A stretch of 64,000 bases of DNA from CAXNKH01 sp049296795 (GCA_049296795.1 JBAQTC010000015.1:62001-126000); one strand, 5' to 3'. Positions 44,659 through 54,590 are shown, counted from the stretch's first letter. Numbers and translations are program-made. The notes: generated by a model from the sequence alone, not told the origin.

Positions 44659-47490
44659 TCAGACTGAAATCGCGGCTAAAGCTTGGCCACCACCGTAACT
44701 GCTTTGTACTGGAGCTTCGCCACCGAGACGGGTGCGAATCGCACAGTACTTGAACTCCGGAATTTTGGCAAAAGGATCGAGCGCTGCGTTGGTCAGCTTG
44801 TTGATGGCCGCTTCGTAATAGCAGAAGGGGACAAAGATTGCGCCACGCGGCGAGCTGTCGTCGGCCCTGGCATAGAGCGAGACCGTGCCGCGACGCGACT
44901 CGATGGTGATCAGGTCGCCGGGTTCGGCTTTCATGGCAACCAGGTCCAATGGGTGAACCATGGCCACTGGATCGGGCTCAATGGCGTCGAGCACGGTGGC
45001 GCGTCGCGTCATGCTTCCGGTGTGCCAGTGTTCGAGTTGGCGCCCGGTGATCAACACCATCGGGTACTCGGCGTCGGGTCGCTCGTTAGCGGGGATGATG
45101 TCGGCGGGGACAAAACGCGCTCGTCCCCCTTCGCGTGGGAAATCATCGACAAATACCACCGACTGCCCTGGGTCACCTTCGACCATGCAAGGGTAGGTGA
45201 CAGCATGTTCGCGCTCGAGTCGATCCCAAGTGATGCCACCGATGCTGGGCATGGTGCGGCGCATTTCGTCGAACACTTCGGACACGTGGCTGTAGTTCCA
45301 GCCGCAACCGAGCCGATTCGCCATTTCCTGGATGATCCACAAATCTTGTTTGGCATCCCCTGGTGGCTTGATCGCTTGACGCCCCATTTGGACCAGGCGG
45401 TCGGTATTGGTAAAGCTGCCATTTTTCTCAGGGAAAGCACTGGCAGGCAAAATGACATCAGCCAGGTAAGCAGTTTCAGTCAAGAAAATGTCTTGCACCA
45501 CCAAATGGTCCAATGCTGCGAGTGCGTCGCGTGCATGGTTGGCATCGGGATCCGACATGGCGGGGTTTTCACCCATCACGTACAGTCCGCGCAGCTTGCC
45601 CGCCACAATCGCGTCCATCACTTCGACCACGGTGAGGCCGGGTTGGTCATCGAGCGAGCCGGCTGGCACATTCCAGGCTTTTTCGAAACTGGCACGCACC
45701 TTGGGTTCGGTCACGCGTTGGTAATCCGGGTACATCATGGGGATGAGACCGGCGTCCGAGGCGCCTTGCACATTGTTCTGGCCGCGCAGCGGATGCAAAC
45801 CAGTGCCGGGTCGGCCAATCTGTCCTGTCATGAGCGACAGTGCGATCAGGCAACGCGCATTGTCGGTGCCGTGAATGTGTTGGGACACCCCCATTCCCCA
45901 CAAAATCATCGAGGCTTTTGAGCTGGCGTAAAGCCGCGCGACGTAGCGGATAGTGTCGGCGTCAATGCCGCAAATCGGTGCCATCGCTTCAGGGCTGTAG
46001 GCCTCTACGTTTTTGCGCAAGTCGTCGTAGCCGATGGTTCGGCTGGCAATGAACGCTTCGTCCACCAGATTCTCACTCACGATCACGTGCATCATGGCGT
46101 TGAGCAGCGCCACGTCGGTATCGGGCTTGAACTGCAGGAAGCGGTGTGAGATGCGCGCTAGTTCTGAGCGACGCGGATCAAGCACGACCAACTTCGAACC
46201 GTTTTGCACGGCGTTTTTGATCCAAGTCGCTGCCACGGGGTGATTGACGGTCGGGTTGGCACCGATGATGACGATCACTTCGGCTTTGGCCACGTCCATT
46301 ACCGGGTTGGATACGGCGCCAGAGCCTATGCCCTCGAGCAGGGCCACCACCGAAGAGGCGTGGCACAGACGGGTGCAGTGGTCAACGTTGTTGCTGCCAA
46401 AACCGGTACGCACCAGTTTCTGGAACAAATAGGCTTCTTCGTTGCTGCCTTTGGCTGAGCCGAAACCAGCCAAGGATTTTTTGCCGAATTGATCGCGCAT
46501 GGCTTTGAACTTGCCACCGGCGAGTTCGAGGGCTTCTTCCCAACTCGCTTCCCGGAACACATCCATGACGCGATCCGGATCCATCACGAAATCACCTTTT
46601 TTCGGCGCATCACTGCGTCGAATCAGGGGCTTGGTCAGACGTTGGGGGTGATTGGCGTAGTCAAAACCATAACGGCCTTTGACGCACAGACGGTTGTGGT
46701 TGGCAGGACCGTCGCGTCCTTCGACATACATGATTTTGTCGTCTTTGACGTTGTAGGTCAGTTGGCAACCGACACCGCAGAACGGGCAAAGTGAATCGAC
46801 TTGTTTATCCGGTACGGTGAGCGCCACATCACGCGCAGGCATCAGTGCACCGGTCGGGCAGGCCTGAACACACTCGCCGCAGGCGACACAGGTCGAACCC
46901 CCCATGGCGTCGTCCATGTCGAACACGATCTTGGCATCACTGCCGCGAAATGCCAGTCCAATCACGTCATTGACTTGCTCATCGCGGCAAGCGCGCAGGC
47001 AACGGGTGCACTGGATACATGCATCCAGGTTGACGGCGATGGCTGGGTGCGACAGGTCTTGCAAGACGGCAGGTCGGGCAGCAAAGCGCGGTTTCCCGAT
47101 CTCCAATTTCTTCGCCCATTGATCGACTTCGTTGTCGTGGGTGTAAGCCGTCTCGGGCATGTCGGACAACAGCAACTCGAGCACCATTTTTTGCGATGCG
47201 ACGGCACGTTCACTGTCAGTCACGACTTTCATACCCGCTGTTGGAGTACGGCAGCAAGAAGGAGCCAGCACCCGTTCGCCCTTGATCTCGACCATGCAGG
47301 CACGGCAATTGCCGACCGATTCCATTCCTGACTGGTAGCAAAGGTGGGGGATTGCTATGCCAACGCGCTTGGCGATCTGGATCAGTGTTTCAGTACTTTT
47401 GCCAGTGACTTGCTGGCCATTGAGCTCAAAGCTGACTTGCGGTGCAGCGTCATTGATTTGAGCGGCTTCTAGGCGGGTAATTGCGTTCAT
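44659..47490 (-). CDS. fdsA: NAD-dependent formate dehydrogenase, alpha (molybdopterin) subunit
   Basis: This 943-residue protein has an N-terminal 2Fe-2S domain (CYQSGMESVGNCRAC), a NuoG-type stretch, two 4Fe-4S motifs (CIQCTRCLRAC, CVACGECVQACP), a further 4Fe-4S motif CPFCGVGC, and the molybdopterin domains with the Mo-ligand Cys in NVDHCTRLCHASS. It oxidises formate to CO2 and passes electrons to the FdsGB subunit. The ATG at 47490 is preferred to a GTG at 47517 that overlaps the previous stop. It completes oxalate breakdown here. Confidence 0.93.
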   Translation of the reverse strand: MNAITRLEAAQINDAAPQVSFELNGQQVTGKSTETLIQIAKRVGIAIPHLCYQSGMESVGNCRACMVEIKGERVLAPSCCRTPTAGMKVVTDSERAVASQKMVLELLLSDMPETAYTHDNEVDQWAKKLEIGKPRFAARPAVLQDLSHPAIAVNLDACIQCTRCLRACRDEQVNDVIGLAFRGSDAKIVFDMDDAMGGSTCVACGECVQACPTGALMPARDVALTVPDKQVDSLCPFCGVGCQLTYNVKDDKIMYVEGRDGPANHNRLCVKGRYGFDYANHPQRLTKPLIRRSDAPKKGDFVMDPDRVMDVFREASWEEALELAGGKFKAMRDQFGKKSLAGFGSAKGSNEEAYLFQKLVRTGFGSNNVDHCTRLCHASSVVALLEGIGSGAVSNPVMDVAKAEVIVIIGANPTVNHPVAATWIKNAVQNGSKLVVLDPRRSELARISHRFLQFKPDTDVALLNAMMHVIVSENLVDEAFIASRTIGYDDLRKNVEAYSPEAMAPICGIDADTIRYVARLYASSKASMILWGMGVSQHIHGTDNARCLIALSLMTGQIGRPGTGLHPLRGQNNVQGASDAGLIPMMYPDYQRVTEPKVRASFEKAWNVPAGSLDDQPGLTVVEVMDAIVAGKLRGLYVMGENPAMSDPDANHARDALAALDHLVVQDIFLTETAYLADVILPASAFPEKNGSFTNTDRLVQMGRQAIKPPGDAKQDLWIIQEMANRLGCGWNYSHVSEVFDEMRRTMPSIGGITWDRLEREHAVTYPCMVEGDPGQSVVFVDDFPREGGRARFVPADIIPANERPDAEYPMVLITGRQLEHWHTGSMTRRATVLDAIEPDPVAMVHPLDLVAMKAEPGDLITIESRRGTVSLYARADDSSPRGAIFVPFCYYEAAINKLTNAALDPFAKIPEFKYCAIRTRLGGEAPVQSSYGGGQALAAISV

Positions 47491-47516
47491 GGTGTTTTCA
47501 GACTCCGTCAGGGCCA

Positions 47517-49214
47517 CTAAGCCAACTCGTGCGGGAAATATTTGATGACGCAGTCCACCGGATTCGGTGCTGCCTGACCTAAGCCGCAGATCGACGCGTC
47601 GCGCATCACGTTGGACAGGTCGGCCAGTAATTCAAGATTCCACTTGGGCTGTTCAATCAAATCGGCCGCTTTGGCTGTTCCGTTGCGGCAGGGTGTGCAT
47701 TGACCGCAGGATTCGTGTTTGAAAAATTGCATCAGGTTACGGGCGGCGCCGACAGCGCTGTCTTGATCCGACAGAATCACTACGGCCGCTGAACCGATGA
47801 AGCAACCATAGGGTTGCAAGGTGTCAAAGTCCAGCGGGATGGTGTTCATCGTCGCAGGCAGAATGCCACCCGAAGCGCCTCCAGGAAGGTAGGCGTAGAA
47901 ATTGTGGCCGCTTTGCATGCCGCCGCAGTATTCGTCGATCAACTCCTGAATGGTGATGCCGGCTGGGGCCAGTTTCACACCAGGGTTTTGAACTCGTCCG
48001 GACACCGAGAATGAACGCAGACCTTGACGACCGTTGCGCCCGTGCGAGCTGAACCAGGCCCCGCCTTTTTCCAGAATCTCACGCACCGCATAGAGCGTTT
48101 CGAAATTGTGTTCCAGTGTCGGCCGTCCAAACAGGCCGACTTGCGCCACATAGGGCGGACGCAGTCGGGGCATGCCGCGCTTGCCTTCGAGCGATTCGAT
48201 CATGGCCGATTCTTCGCCGCAGATGTAGGCACCGGCACCTCGGCGCAAAATGATTTCTGGCATCTTCTCCAGCGGCGGTGCGGCCTTGAGTTTCTTTAAT
48301 TCGTCTTGCAACAAGGTGCGGCAGCCGTGGTATTCGTCGCGCAGGTAGATATAGATCTTGTCAATTCCAACGGCCCAGGCCGCAATCAGCATGCCTTCGA
48401 TAAAACGATGGGGATCACGTTCCAAGTAAACCCGGTCCTTGAAGGTTCCGGGTTCGCCTTCGTCGATATTGACCGCCATCAAGCGTGGCCCAGCTTCGGC
48501 CTTCACGATGCGCCATTTGCGACCCGCAGGGAAACCAGCGCCGCCCAGGCCACGCAAGCCCGAATCTTCCATGGTCTTGATCACGGATTCGACATCGCGT
48601 TGACCTGATACGCAGGATTGCAGCAAGGCGTAACCACCAGCGGCTTGGTAGCTGACGAAATCGGTATAAGGCTCGGGCTTATGGATCTTTTCTTGGGCCT
48701 GAACCTTGGCCATAACGGACTCACAGGAAGCGTGAGGCACCGGGTTTTGACCAACGACTGCTGCCGGGGCTTGTTCACAACGGCCGATGCAGGGCGCTGC
48801 AATCACGCGTACCTCTTTGCCCAGCAACTGTGGCAATTTGGTCAACATTTCGCGTGCACCTGCCATTTCGCAGGACAAGCCATCGCAGACCCGAACCGTC
48901 AGCGCGGGCGGTGCGGTTTCACCTTCTTTGACCAGGTCAAAGTGGTGGTAGAAGCTGGCGACTTCATAGACTTCGGTTTGCGCCAAGCGCATTTCATGGG
49001 CCAAAGCAGCCAGGTGCGCTGCGGATAAGGAGCCATACGCATCCTGGATCTTGTGCAGATGCTCAATCAGCAAATCGGCTTGACGCGACTCAATGCCCAA
49101 CAAAGCTTGAACTTCTTCCAGGGCTTTGGGATCGACGCGTCTGCCCCTGGGTGCCTGGCGTTTACGTTCTTTCGTTTCCTGCTGCAAGGCAATAGGGATG
49201 ATTTTCTGATTCAT
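47517..49214 (-). CDS. fdsB: Formate dehydrogenase gamma-beta fusion (NuoE-NuoF type, NAD-reducing)
   Basis: This 565-residue protein joins a NuoE/FdsG-like domain (residues about 30-175; 2Fe-2S cysteines in CDGLSCEMAG and CIGRCEQAP) to a NuoF/FdsB-like domain (about 190-565; FMN/NADH loops GLRGLGGAGFPAGRKW and NIDEGEPGTFKDR, and 4Fe-4S CGQCTPCRNGT). In the well-studied FdsGBACD enzymes these are separate proteins. It reduces NAD with electrons from FdsA. Start at 49214 (MNQKII). Confidence 0.9.
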   Translation of the reverse strand: MNQKIIPIALQQETKERKRQAPRGRRVDPKALEEVQALLGIESRQADLLIEHLHKIQDAYGSLSAAHLAALAHEMRLAQTEVYEVASFYHHFDLVKEGETAPPALTVRVCDGLSCEMAGAREMLTKLPQLLGKEVRVIAAPCIGRCEQAPAAVVGQNPVPHASCESVMAKVQAQEKIHKPEPYTDFVSYQAAGGYALLQSCVSGQRDVESVIKTMEDSGLRGLGGAGFPAGRKWRIVKAEAGPRLMAVNIDEGEPGTFKDRVYLERDPHRFIEGMLIAAWAVGIDKIYIYLRDEYHGCRTLLQDELKKLKAAPPLEKMPEIILRRGAGAYICGEESAMIESLEGKRGMPRLRPPYVAQVGLFGRPTLEHNFETLYAVREILEKGGAWFSSHGRNGRQGLRSFSVSGRVQNPGVKLAPAGITIQELIDEYCGGMQSGHNFYAYLPGGASGGILPATMNTIPLDFDTLQPYGCFIGSAAVVILSDQDSAVGAARNLMQFFKHESCGQCTPCRNGTAKAADLIEQPKWNLELLADLSNVMRDASICGLGQAAPNPVDCVIKYFPHELA

Positions 49215-49280
49215 GATGTTCCAACTCAAGGTGTTCCAAAGCATGCTGCAGAGCAGGGCACTCGTGGCCCTGCTACTGGC

Positions 49281-51410
49281 TTACAGCAGGCCAGCGCCCC
49301 GGGCCCACTGGTATTTCGCTCCCAGCACCTGAACGGGCAACTCGGTCGAATAAGCGTACGCAGGAATGCCATGCTCGTACAGGTATTGCGCGGCTTCTTC
49401 CACTTCGACGTCACCGGCGAGTGAAGCCACCATGGGTTTTTCAATGCCCTTGGCGCGCATCTCATCACGGGCTTCAACCATGATGCGGGCGAACACCATC
49501 GGTGGCGTCACGATGGTGTGCCAGTAGCCCAGAATCAAGGAGTGAATTCTGTCGTCAGCCAGACCCAGCAATACGGTGTTTTTATAGGTCGCGGGTGGCT
49601 CGCCGCCCGTGATGTCCACCGGATTGCCGGCAGAGCCGAAGGGCGGAATGAACTTGCGGAACGCTGCGTCCAGATCGTCGGGCATGGGCATCAGGCTGAG
49701 CTTGTTGTCAACGCAAGCGTCGGACAGCAACACGCCAGAGCCACCCGCACCGGTGATGATGACGATGTTCTCACCCTTGGGGGTTGGCAGAATCGGCACG
49801 CCACGGGCAAACTCGAGCAACTCGCGTAAGCTGCGGGCACGGATCACCCCACACTGCTTGAAAACGTCTTCGTAAATCTTGTCGTTGCCGGCCAGGGCAC
49901 CGGTATGTGAGCTGGCGGCTTTGGCGCCGGCTGAAGTGCGACCGGCTTTGAGCACGATAACAGGCTTTTTCTTGGAGACGCGTTTGGCTACTTCAGCGAA
50001 TGCGCGGCCGTCTTTCAAGTCTTCGCAGTGTTGTGCGATGACCTTGGTGTTGGGGTCTTGCTCAAAGAAAATGAGCAAATCGTCTTCATCAATGTCGGAC
50101 TTGTTGCCTAGGCCGACGATGGCTGAGACACCCATTTTGGCCGAACGGCTGAAACCGATGATGGCCATTCCGATGCCGCCAGACTGGGATGACAATGCGG
50201 CTGAACCTTTGACGTCATAAGCGGTACAGAAAGTAGCGCATAGATTGGCCGGGGTGTAGTAGAAGCCATAGATGTTGGGGCCCATTAAGCGAATGTCGTA
50301 TTTGCGGCCAATCGCCACTAATTCTTCCTGCATGGCGGGTTCGCCGCTTTCGGCAAAACCCGAGGGGATCAATACGGCGCCGGCAATTTTCTTCTCGCCG
50401 CATTCAATCAGGGCGCCAGCGACCAACTTGGCCGGAATGGCGAACACTGCCGTGTCAATGTCAGCCGGGACGTCCTTGACACTCTTGTAGGCTTTGAAGC
50501 CCAAGATTTCTTCGGCCTTGGGGTGAATCGGGTAAATCGCACCCTTGTAGCCGCCATTGACCAAATTCTTCATGACCGAATTTCCGATCTTAACGGCCTC
50601 GGCTGAAGCACCAATCACGGCCACCGACTTCGGCATCATGATGCGGTTCATCGACAGCAGGACATCGCTTTCGGCCGGGCGATTGCGTGGAACTTTGACA
50701 GTGAAATCCACCACGATACGCACGTCAGCGGCAATGGCTGAGTCTTTGCTGGCAAACACAGGGTTCAGATCCATCTCGGAAATTTCCGGGAAATCGCTCA
50801 CGAGTTGGCTAACGCCAACAATCATTTTGGCCAATGCTTCGCGATCAACCGGGTCGCTGCCACGAACGCCTTTGAGCATTTCGGCGGCCTGAATGCCGTC
50901 GAGCATGGAATAAGCATCTTCCATGCTGGCGGGTGCCAGACGGAAAGTGATGTCCTTGAGCACTTCGACCAGGACACCGCCCAGACCGAAAGCCACCAGT
51001 TTGCCGAAGCTGTCGTCGGTCACTGCGCCGATGATGACTTCTTGGCCACCCTTGATCATTTGCTGAACTTGAACGCCAATGATGCTGGCTTTGGCGTTGT
51101 AATTCTTAGCGTTGGCAATGATGGTGTCGTAAGCGGCGGCGGCGGCGGCGGCATCTTTGACACCAACGATCACGCCACCGGCCTCGGTTTTGTGCAGGAT
51201 GTCAGGCGAGACGATTTTCATCACCACGGGATAGCCCATGGCGGATGCGATTTCCTGTGCTTGGGCGGCGCTGCTGGCCGTTCCTTCTTGCGGAACTGAA
51301 ATGCCATAAGCATCACACACCAGTTTGCCTTCGGGTGCTGTCAAGGAGTCGCGGCCAGAGGTTTTGACGGCTTCGAGAATTTCTCGAACTTTGATTTTAT
51401 TGATGCTCAT
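49281..51410 (-). CDS. ADP-forming acyl-CoA synthetase, ATP-grasp domain first
   Basis: This 709-residue protein has an N-terminal ATP-grasp domain (about 15-225, with YPVVMKIVSPDILHKTEAGG), then a CoA-binding Rossmann domain (from about 250, SVAVIGASAEAVKIGNSVM) and succinyl-CoA ligase-like domains with the phospho-His loop SSHTGALAGND. Acetyl-CoA synthetases of this family usually have the CoA-binding domain first, so this is the permuted form. Lying between frc and formate dehydrogenase, it could interconvert formyl-, oxalyl- or acetyl-CoA with ATP (inference). Start at 51410; 51428 is possible. Confidence 0.85.
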   Translation of the reverse strand: MSINKIKVREILEAVKTSGRDSLTAPEGKLVCDAYGISVPQEGTASSAAQAQEIASAMGYPVVMKIVSPDILHKTEAGGVIVGVKDAAAAAAAYDTIIANAKNYNAKASIIGVQVQQMIKGGQEVIIGAVTDDSFGKLVAFGLGGVLVEVLKDITFRLAPASMEDAYSMLDGIQAAEMLKGVRGSDPVDREALAKMIVGVSQLVSDFPEISEMDLNPVFASKDSAIAADVRIVVDFTVKVPRNRPAESDVLLSMNRIMMPKSVAVIGASAEAVKIGNSVMKNLVNGGYKGAIYPIHPKAEEILGFKAYKSVKDVPADIDTAVFAIPAKLVAGALIECGEKKIAGAVLIPSGFAESGEPAMQEELVAIGRKYDIRLMGPNIYGFYYTPANLCATFCTAYDVKGSAALSSQSGGIGMAIIGFSRSAKMGVSAIVGLGNKSDIDEDDLLIFFEQDPNTKVIAQHCEDLKDGRAFAEVAKRVSKKKPVIVLKAGRTSAGAKAASSHTGALAGNDKIYEDVFKQCGVIRARSLRELLEFARGVPILPTPKGENIVIITGAGGSGVLLSDACVDNKLSLMPMPDDLDAAFRKFIPPFGSAGNPVDITGGEPPATYKNTVLLGLADDRIHSLILGYWHTIVTPPMVFARIMVEARDEMRAKGIEKPMVASLAGDVEVEEAAQYLYEHGIPAYAYSTELPVQVLGAKYQWARGAGLL

Positions 51411-51476
51411 GGCGTGTTCTCTTTTCATTTTTGGGAGTCAGTGGAGTGGAGTCTTGCCGGGTAGGCAAACGCGGTT

Positions 51477-52724
51477 TTAAATTACTTTTTCGGATTTCAA
51501 ATCAGCAATTTCGTCGCTGGTGTAGCCCAGCTGGGTCAAAACTTCTATGGTGTGTTCGCCCAACAATGGCGAACGCGTAACAACAGTTTCGCTGTCAGAC
51601 ATTTTGATCGGATTTCCAACGCTCAGGTACTTGCCCCGGGTCGGGTGGTCGACTTCAACAATGGTTCCGGTAGCCCGCAGTGATGGGTCTTCGGCGATTT
51701 CTTTCATCGACAAAATCGGACCACAGGGAATATCGTATTGGTTCAGAATGTCCATGGCTTCGAACTTGGTCTGGGTCATGGTCCATTGTTCAATTCGCGC
51801 GAAGATGGGGCCCAAGTGCAGCAAACGAGCCGCTGGGGTGGCAAAAGCTTCATCAGTGATCCAGCCCTCTTCGCCAATCACTTTGCACACAGCTGGCCAG
51901 ACGGCGGCTTGGGTAATGAAATAAATATAGGCGTTGGGGTCGGTTTCCCAGCCCTTGCATTTGAGAATCGAGCCGGGTTGACCACCACCCGACGCATTGC
52001 CGGCTCGCGGTACGGCTTCACCGAACTTGCCATCGGGATACTGGGGGTATTCGTGCATGGTGCCGGTACGCTCAAGGCGTTGCTGATCGCGCAACTTGAC
52101 GCGGCACAAATTGAGTACGGCATCTTGCATCGGCGCTAACACTTGTTGACCACGGCCACTGCTGTTGCGCTGGTACAGCGCAGCAACAATGCCGAGCGCC
52201 AAATGAACGCCGGTTCCACTGTCGCCAATTTGAGCGCCAGTCACCATCGGTGGGCCATCGTCAAAACCGCTGGTCGAGGCCGCTCCACCCGCGCATTGCG
52301 CCACATTCTCATAGACCTTGCAGTCTTCATACTGGCCGGGACCGAAACCTTTGACCGAAGCCACGATCATGCGCGGATTGAGTCGCTGAATATGGTCCCA
52401 GGTGATGCCCATGCGATCGAGCGCACCAGGCGCGAAATTCTCGACCAGCACATCACATTCGCGGATCAGGCGGTCCAACACCGCTTTGCCCTTGGCATTT
52501 TTGGTGTTGAGCGTGATTGAACGCTTGTTGTGGTTGAGCATGGTGAAGTACAAGCTGTCCACACCCGGGATGTCGCGCAACTGGCCGCGCGTGGCATCGC
52601 CTTCGCCAGCGCGCTCGACCTTGATCACATCGGCACCAAACCAGGCCAGCAGCTGAGTACAGGTCGGGCCAGATTGCACATGAGTGAAATCAAGAATACG
52701 AACGCCGTCAAGTGCTTTGCTCAT
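51477..52724 (-). CDS. frc: Formyl-CoA:oxalate CoA-transferase (first copy)
   Basis: This 415-residue class III CoA-transferase has the substrate region FTHVQSGPTCTQLLAWFGAD, Q17, the catalytic Asp D168 in QIGDSGTG and the flexible glycine loop SGGGQPG. It moves CoA from formyl-CoA to oxalate. It is preceded directly by a PAS gene whose stop it abuts, and is a close relative of the copy at 53289-54551. Confidence 0.93.
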   Translation of the reverse strand: MSKALDGVRILDFTHVQSGPTCTQLLAWFGADVIKVERAGEGDATRGQLRDIPGVDSLYFTMLNHNKRSITLNTKNAKGKAVLDRLIRECDVLVENFAPGALDRMGITWDHIQRLNPRMIVASVKGFGPGQYEDCKVYENVAQCAGGAASTSGFDDGPPMVTGAQIGDSGTGVHLALGIVAALYQRNSSGRGQQVLAPMQDAVLNLCRVKLRDQQRLERTGTMHEYPQYPDGKFGEAVPRAGNASGGGQPGSILKCKGWETDPNAYIYFITQAAVWPAVCKVIGEEGWITDEAFATPAARLLHLGPIFARIEQWTMTQTKFEAMDILNQYDIPCGPILSMKEIAEDPSLRATGTIVEVDHPTRGKYLSVGNPIKMSDSETVVTRSPLLGEHTIEVLTQLGYTSDEIADLKSEKVI

Positions 52725-53228
52725 TCAATGCTCCTGAATTTTGGCTTGGGAAAGTGATGGGGATTCAAGCTCGGCCAAGCGTTTGCGCAACAGACGCTCT
52801 TCGGCAAAACGGGTGGTCTCGTCGCGTATGACTGCTACGATGGCGCTAGGCTTTTGATCCGGCCCGTGCAACAAGGCCACCGTAAACGCGATCGACATGG
52901 TCTGACCGGCCTTGTTCAGAGCGGGAACCCGCAACACATCGTGACCGTAACGGGTCTGGCCGCTGGCCATGGTTTTGTGATAACCGTCCCAATGGCGCTG
53001 GCGCAACTTCTCAGGAATGATCAGATCAAGGCTTTGGCCCAAGGCTTCGCTGGCGCTAAAGCCAAACATCAACTCCGCAGCAGGGTTCCATAAAGTGATA
53101 GCGCCGCTGATGTCAGATATCACGACGGCGTCACCGATGGCGCCGACCAATTGCTCGAAATCGATGGCTGAAGTCAATGCATTCTCCGGGGTGGGCTGAG
53201 GGGCTAATTGCTCTAAGAGGCTTCCCAA
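52725..53228 (-). CDS. Free-standing PAS-domain protein inside the frc pair
   Basis: This 167-residue protein holds one PAS domain (about residues 22-140): FEQLVGAIGDAVVISDISG, ITLWNPAAELMFGFSASEALGQ and a PAC-like AIVAVIRDETTRF, then a charged helical tail. There is no kinase, cyclase or DNA-binding output domain. It ends one base before frc and starts 60 bases after the other frc. It may bind a small ligand or redox cofactor and act on another protein. Its role in oxalate metabolism is inferred only from position. Confidence 0.82.
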   Translation of the reverse strand: MGSLLEQLAPQPTPENALTSAIDFEQLVGAIGDAVVISDISGAITLWNPAAELMFGFSASEALGQSLDLIIPEKLRQRHWDGYHKTMASGQTRYGHDVLRVPALNKAGQTMSIAFTVALLHGPDQKPSAIVAVIRDETTRFAEERLLRKRLAELESPSLSQAKIQEH

Positions 53229-53288
53229 GCGAAGACGGCGCCTGAGGGCACCGTCTTGACTTGAGTGTCTAGGTGGGATTATCCCCGA

Positions 53289-54551
53289 TTAGACCGCCTT
53301 GGCTGCGTGCATTCCAGCGATTTGATCAGCGCTGTAACCCAGTTCGGTCAACACTTCATCGGTGTGCTCGCCCAACAAGGGAGAACCAGTGATCACGGGC
53401 TTGAGATCGGAGAACTTGATCGGGCTACCCACAGTCCAGTAACTGCCACGCTCTTTGTGCGGCACTTCAACGATCGAGCCGCTGGCACGCAAGGACTTGT
53501 CGTTGAGCAACTCCTTCATGGAGAACACCGGTGCGCAAGGAATATCGAATTTGCGCAGGATGTTGACCGCGTCGTACTTGGTCTTGTCCTTGAGCCATTC
53601 TTCGATGGTGGCGAAAATGTCCATGATGTGCGGTTGGCGACCCCGTGGTGTGTTGTAGGCGGGGTCGTCTTTCCACTCGGGCTTGCCCAGAGCGTCGCAG
53701 ATCGGGCCCCAAGCGTGGCCTTGCACCGTGAAATAGATGTAGGCGTTGGGGTCAGTTTCCCAGCCCTTGCACTTCAGGATCCAGCCGGGTTGGCCGCCGC
53801 CGCCGGCATTGCCGCCGCGCGGCACCACATCGCCAAAGGTTTCGTGCGGGTACTGGGGATACTCTTCCAGGTAGCCCAGTTTGTCCAGGCGCAACTGGTC
53901 ACGCATCTTGACGCGGCACAGGTTCAGCACGGCGTCTTGCATTGCAACGGCGACTTTCTGGCCCTTGCCGGTTTGCTGGCGGCCAATGTAGGCGGTCAAG
54001 ATGCCGATGGCCAGGTGCATGCCGGTGTTGCTGTCGCCTAAAGCGGCTGCCGAAATGGTGGGCTGAGATTGCTCACCTTTCCACCAACCGGTGGTGGAAG
54101 CAGAGCCACCGGCGCACTGCGCCACGTTTTCATAAACTTTCAAGTCTTCGTATTCGTGACCGTCGCTGAAGCCCTTGACCGAGGCCAGGATCATTTTCGG
54201 GTTGAGTTCCTGGATACGCTCCCAGGTAAAGCCCATGCGGTCCAGTGCGCCGGGGCCGAAATTCTCCACCAGCACATCGCTGGTTTGGATCAATTTTTCC
54301 AGGACGGCTTTGCCTTCGGGTTTCTTGGTATCTAGGGTCAAGCCGCGCTTGTTGCTGTTGAGCATGGTGAAGTAGAGCGCATCCACATCGGGGATGTCGC
54401 GCAGCTGGCTGCGGGTGACGTCGCCTGAACCGGGGCGCTCGACTTTGATCACGTCAGCGCCGAACCAGGCCAGCAACTGGGTACAGGCGGGACCGGCTTG
54501 CACGTGCGTGAAGTCGATGATTTTGATCCCTTTAAGGGGTTGGTTTGACAT
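53289..54551 (-). CDS. frc: Formyl-CoA:oxalate CoA-transferase (second copy)
   Basis: This 420-residue protein shares most motifs with the other copy: FTHVQAGPACTQLLAWFGAD (Q18), catalytic D173 in ALGDSNTG and GGGGQPGW. The regions that differ most are 155-170 (GWWKGEQSQPT here) and the C-terminus. It lies 39 bases downstream of oxc and is the likely main partner of Oxc. Confidence 0.93.
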   Translation of the reverse strand: MSNQPLKGIKIIDFTHVQAGPACTQLLAWFGADVIKVERPGSGDVTRSQLRDIPDVDALYFTMLNSNKRGLTLDTKKPEGKAVLEKLIQTSDVLVENFGPGALDRMGFTWERIQELNPKMILASVKGFSDGHEYEDLKVYENVAQCAGGSASTTGWWKGEQSQPTISAAALGDSNTGMHLAIGILTAYIGRQQTGKGQKVAVAMQDAVLNLCRVKMRDQLRLDKLGYLEEYPQYPHETFGDVVPRGGNAGGGGQPGWILKCKGWETDPNAYIYFTVQGHAWGPICDALGKPEWKDDPAYNTPRGRQPHIMDIFATIEEWLKDKTKYDAVNILRKFDIPCAPVFSMKELLNDKSLRASGSIVEVPHKERGSYWTVGSPIKFSDLKPVITGSPLLGEHTDEVLTELGYSADQIAGMHAAKAV

Positions 54552-54590
54552 TTTGAATTCTCCTGTTGTATGAATAAACTCGAAACTTGC

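Noticed and set aside
44683..45921. A 412-codon plus-strand frame opposite fdsA
   Set aside because: It is a high-GC antisense shadow; fdsA has complete cluster and molybdenum motifs on the other strand.
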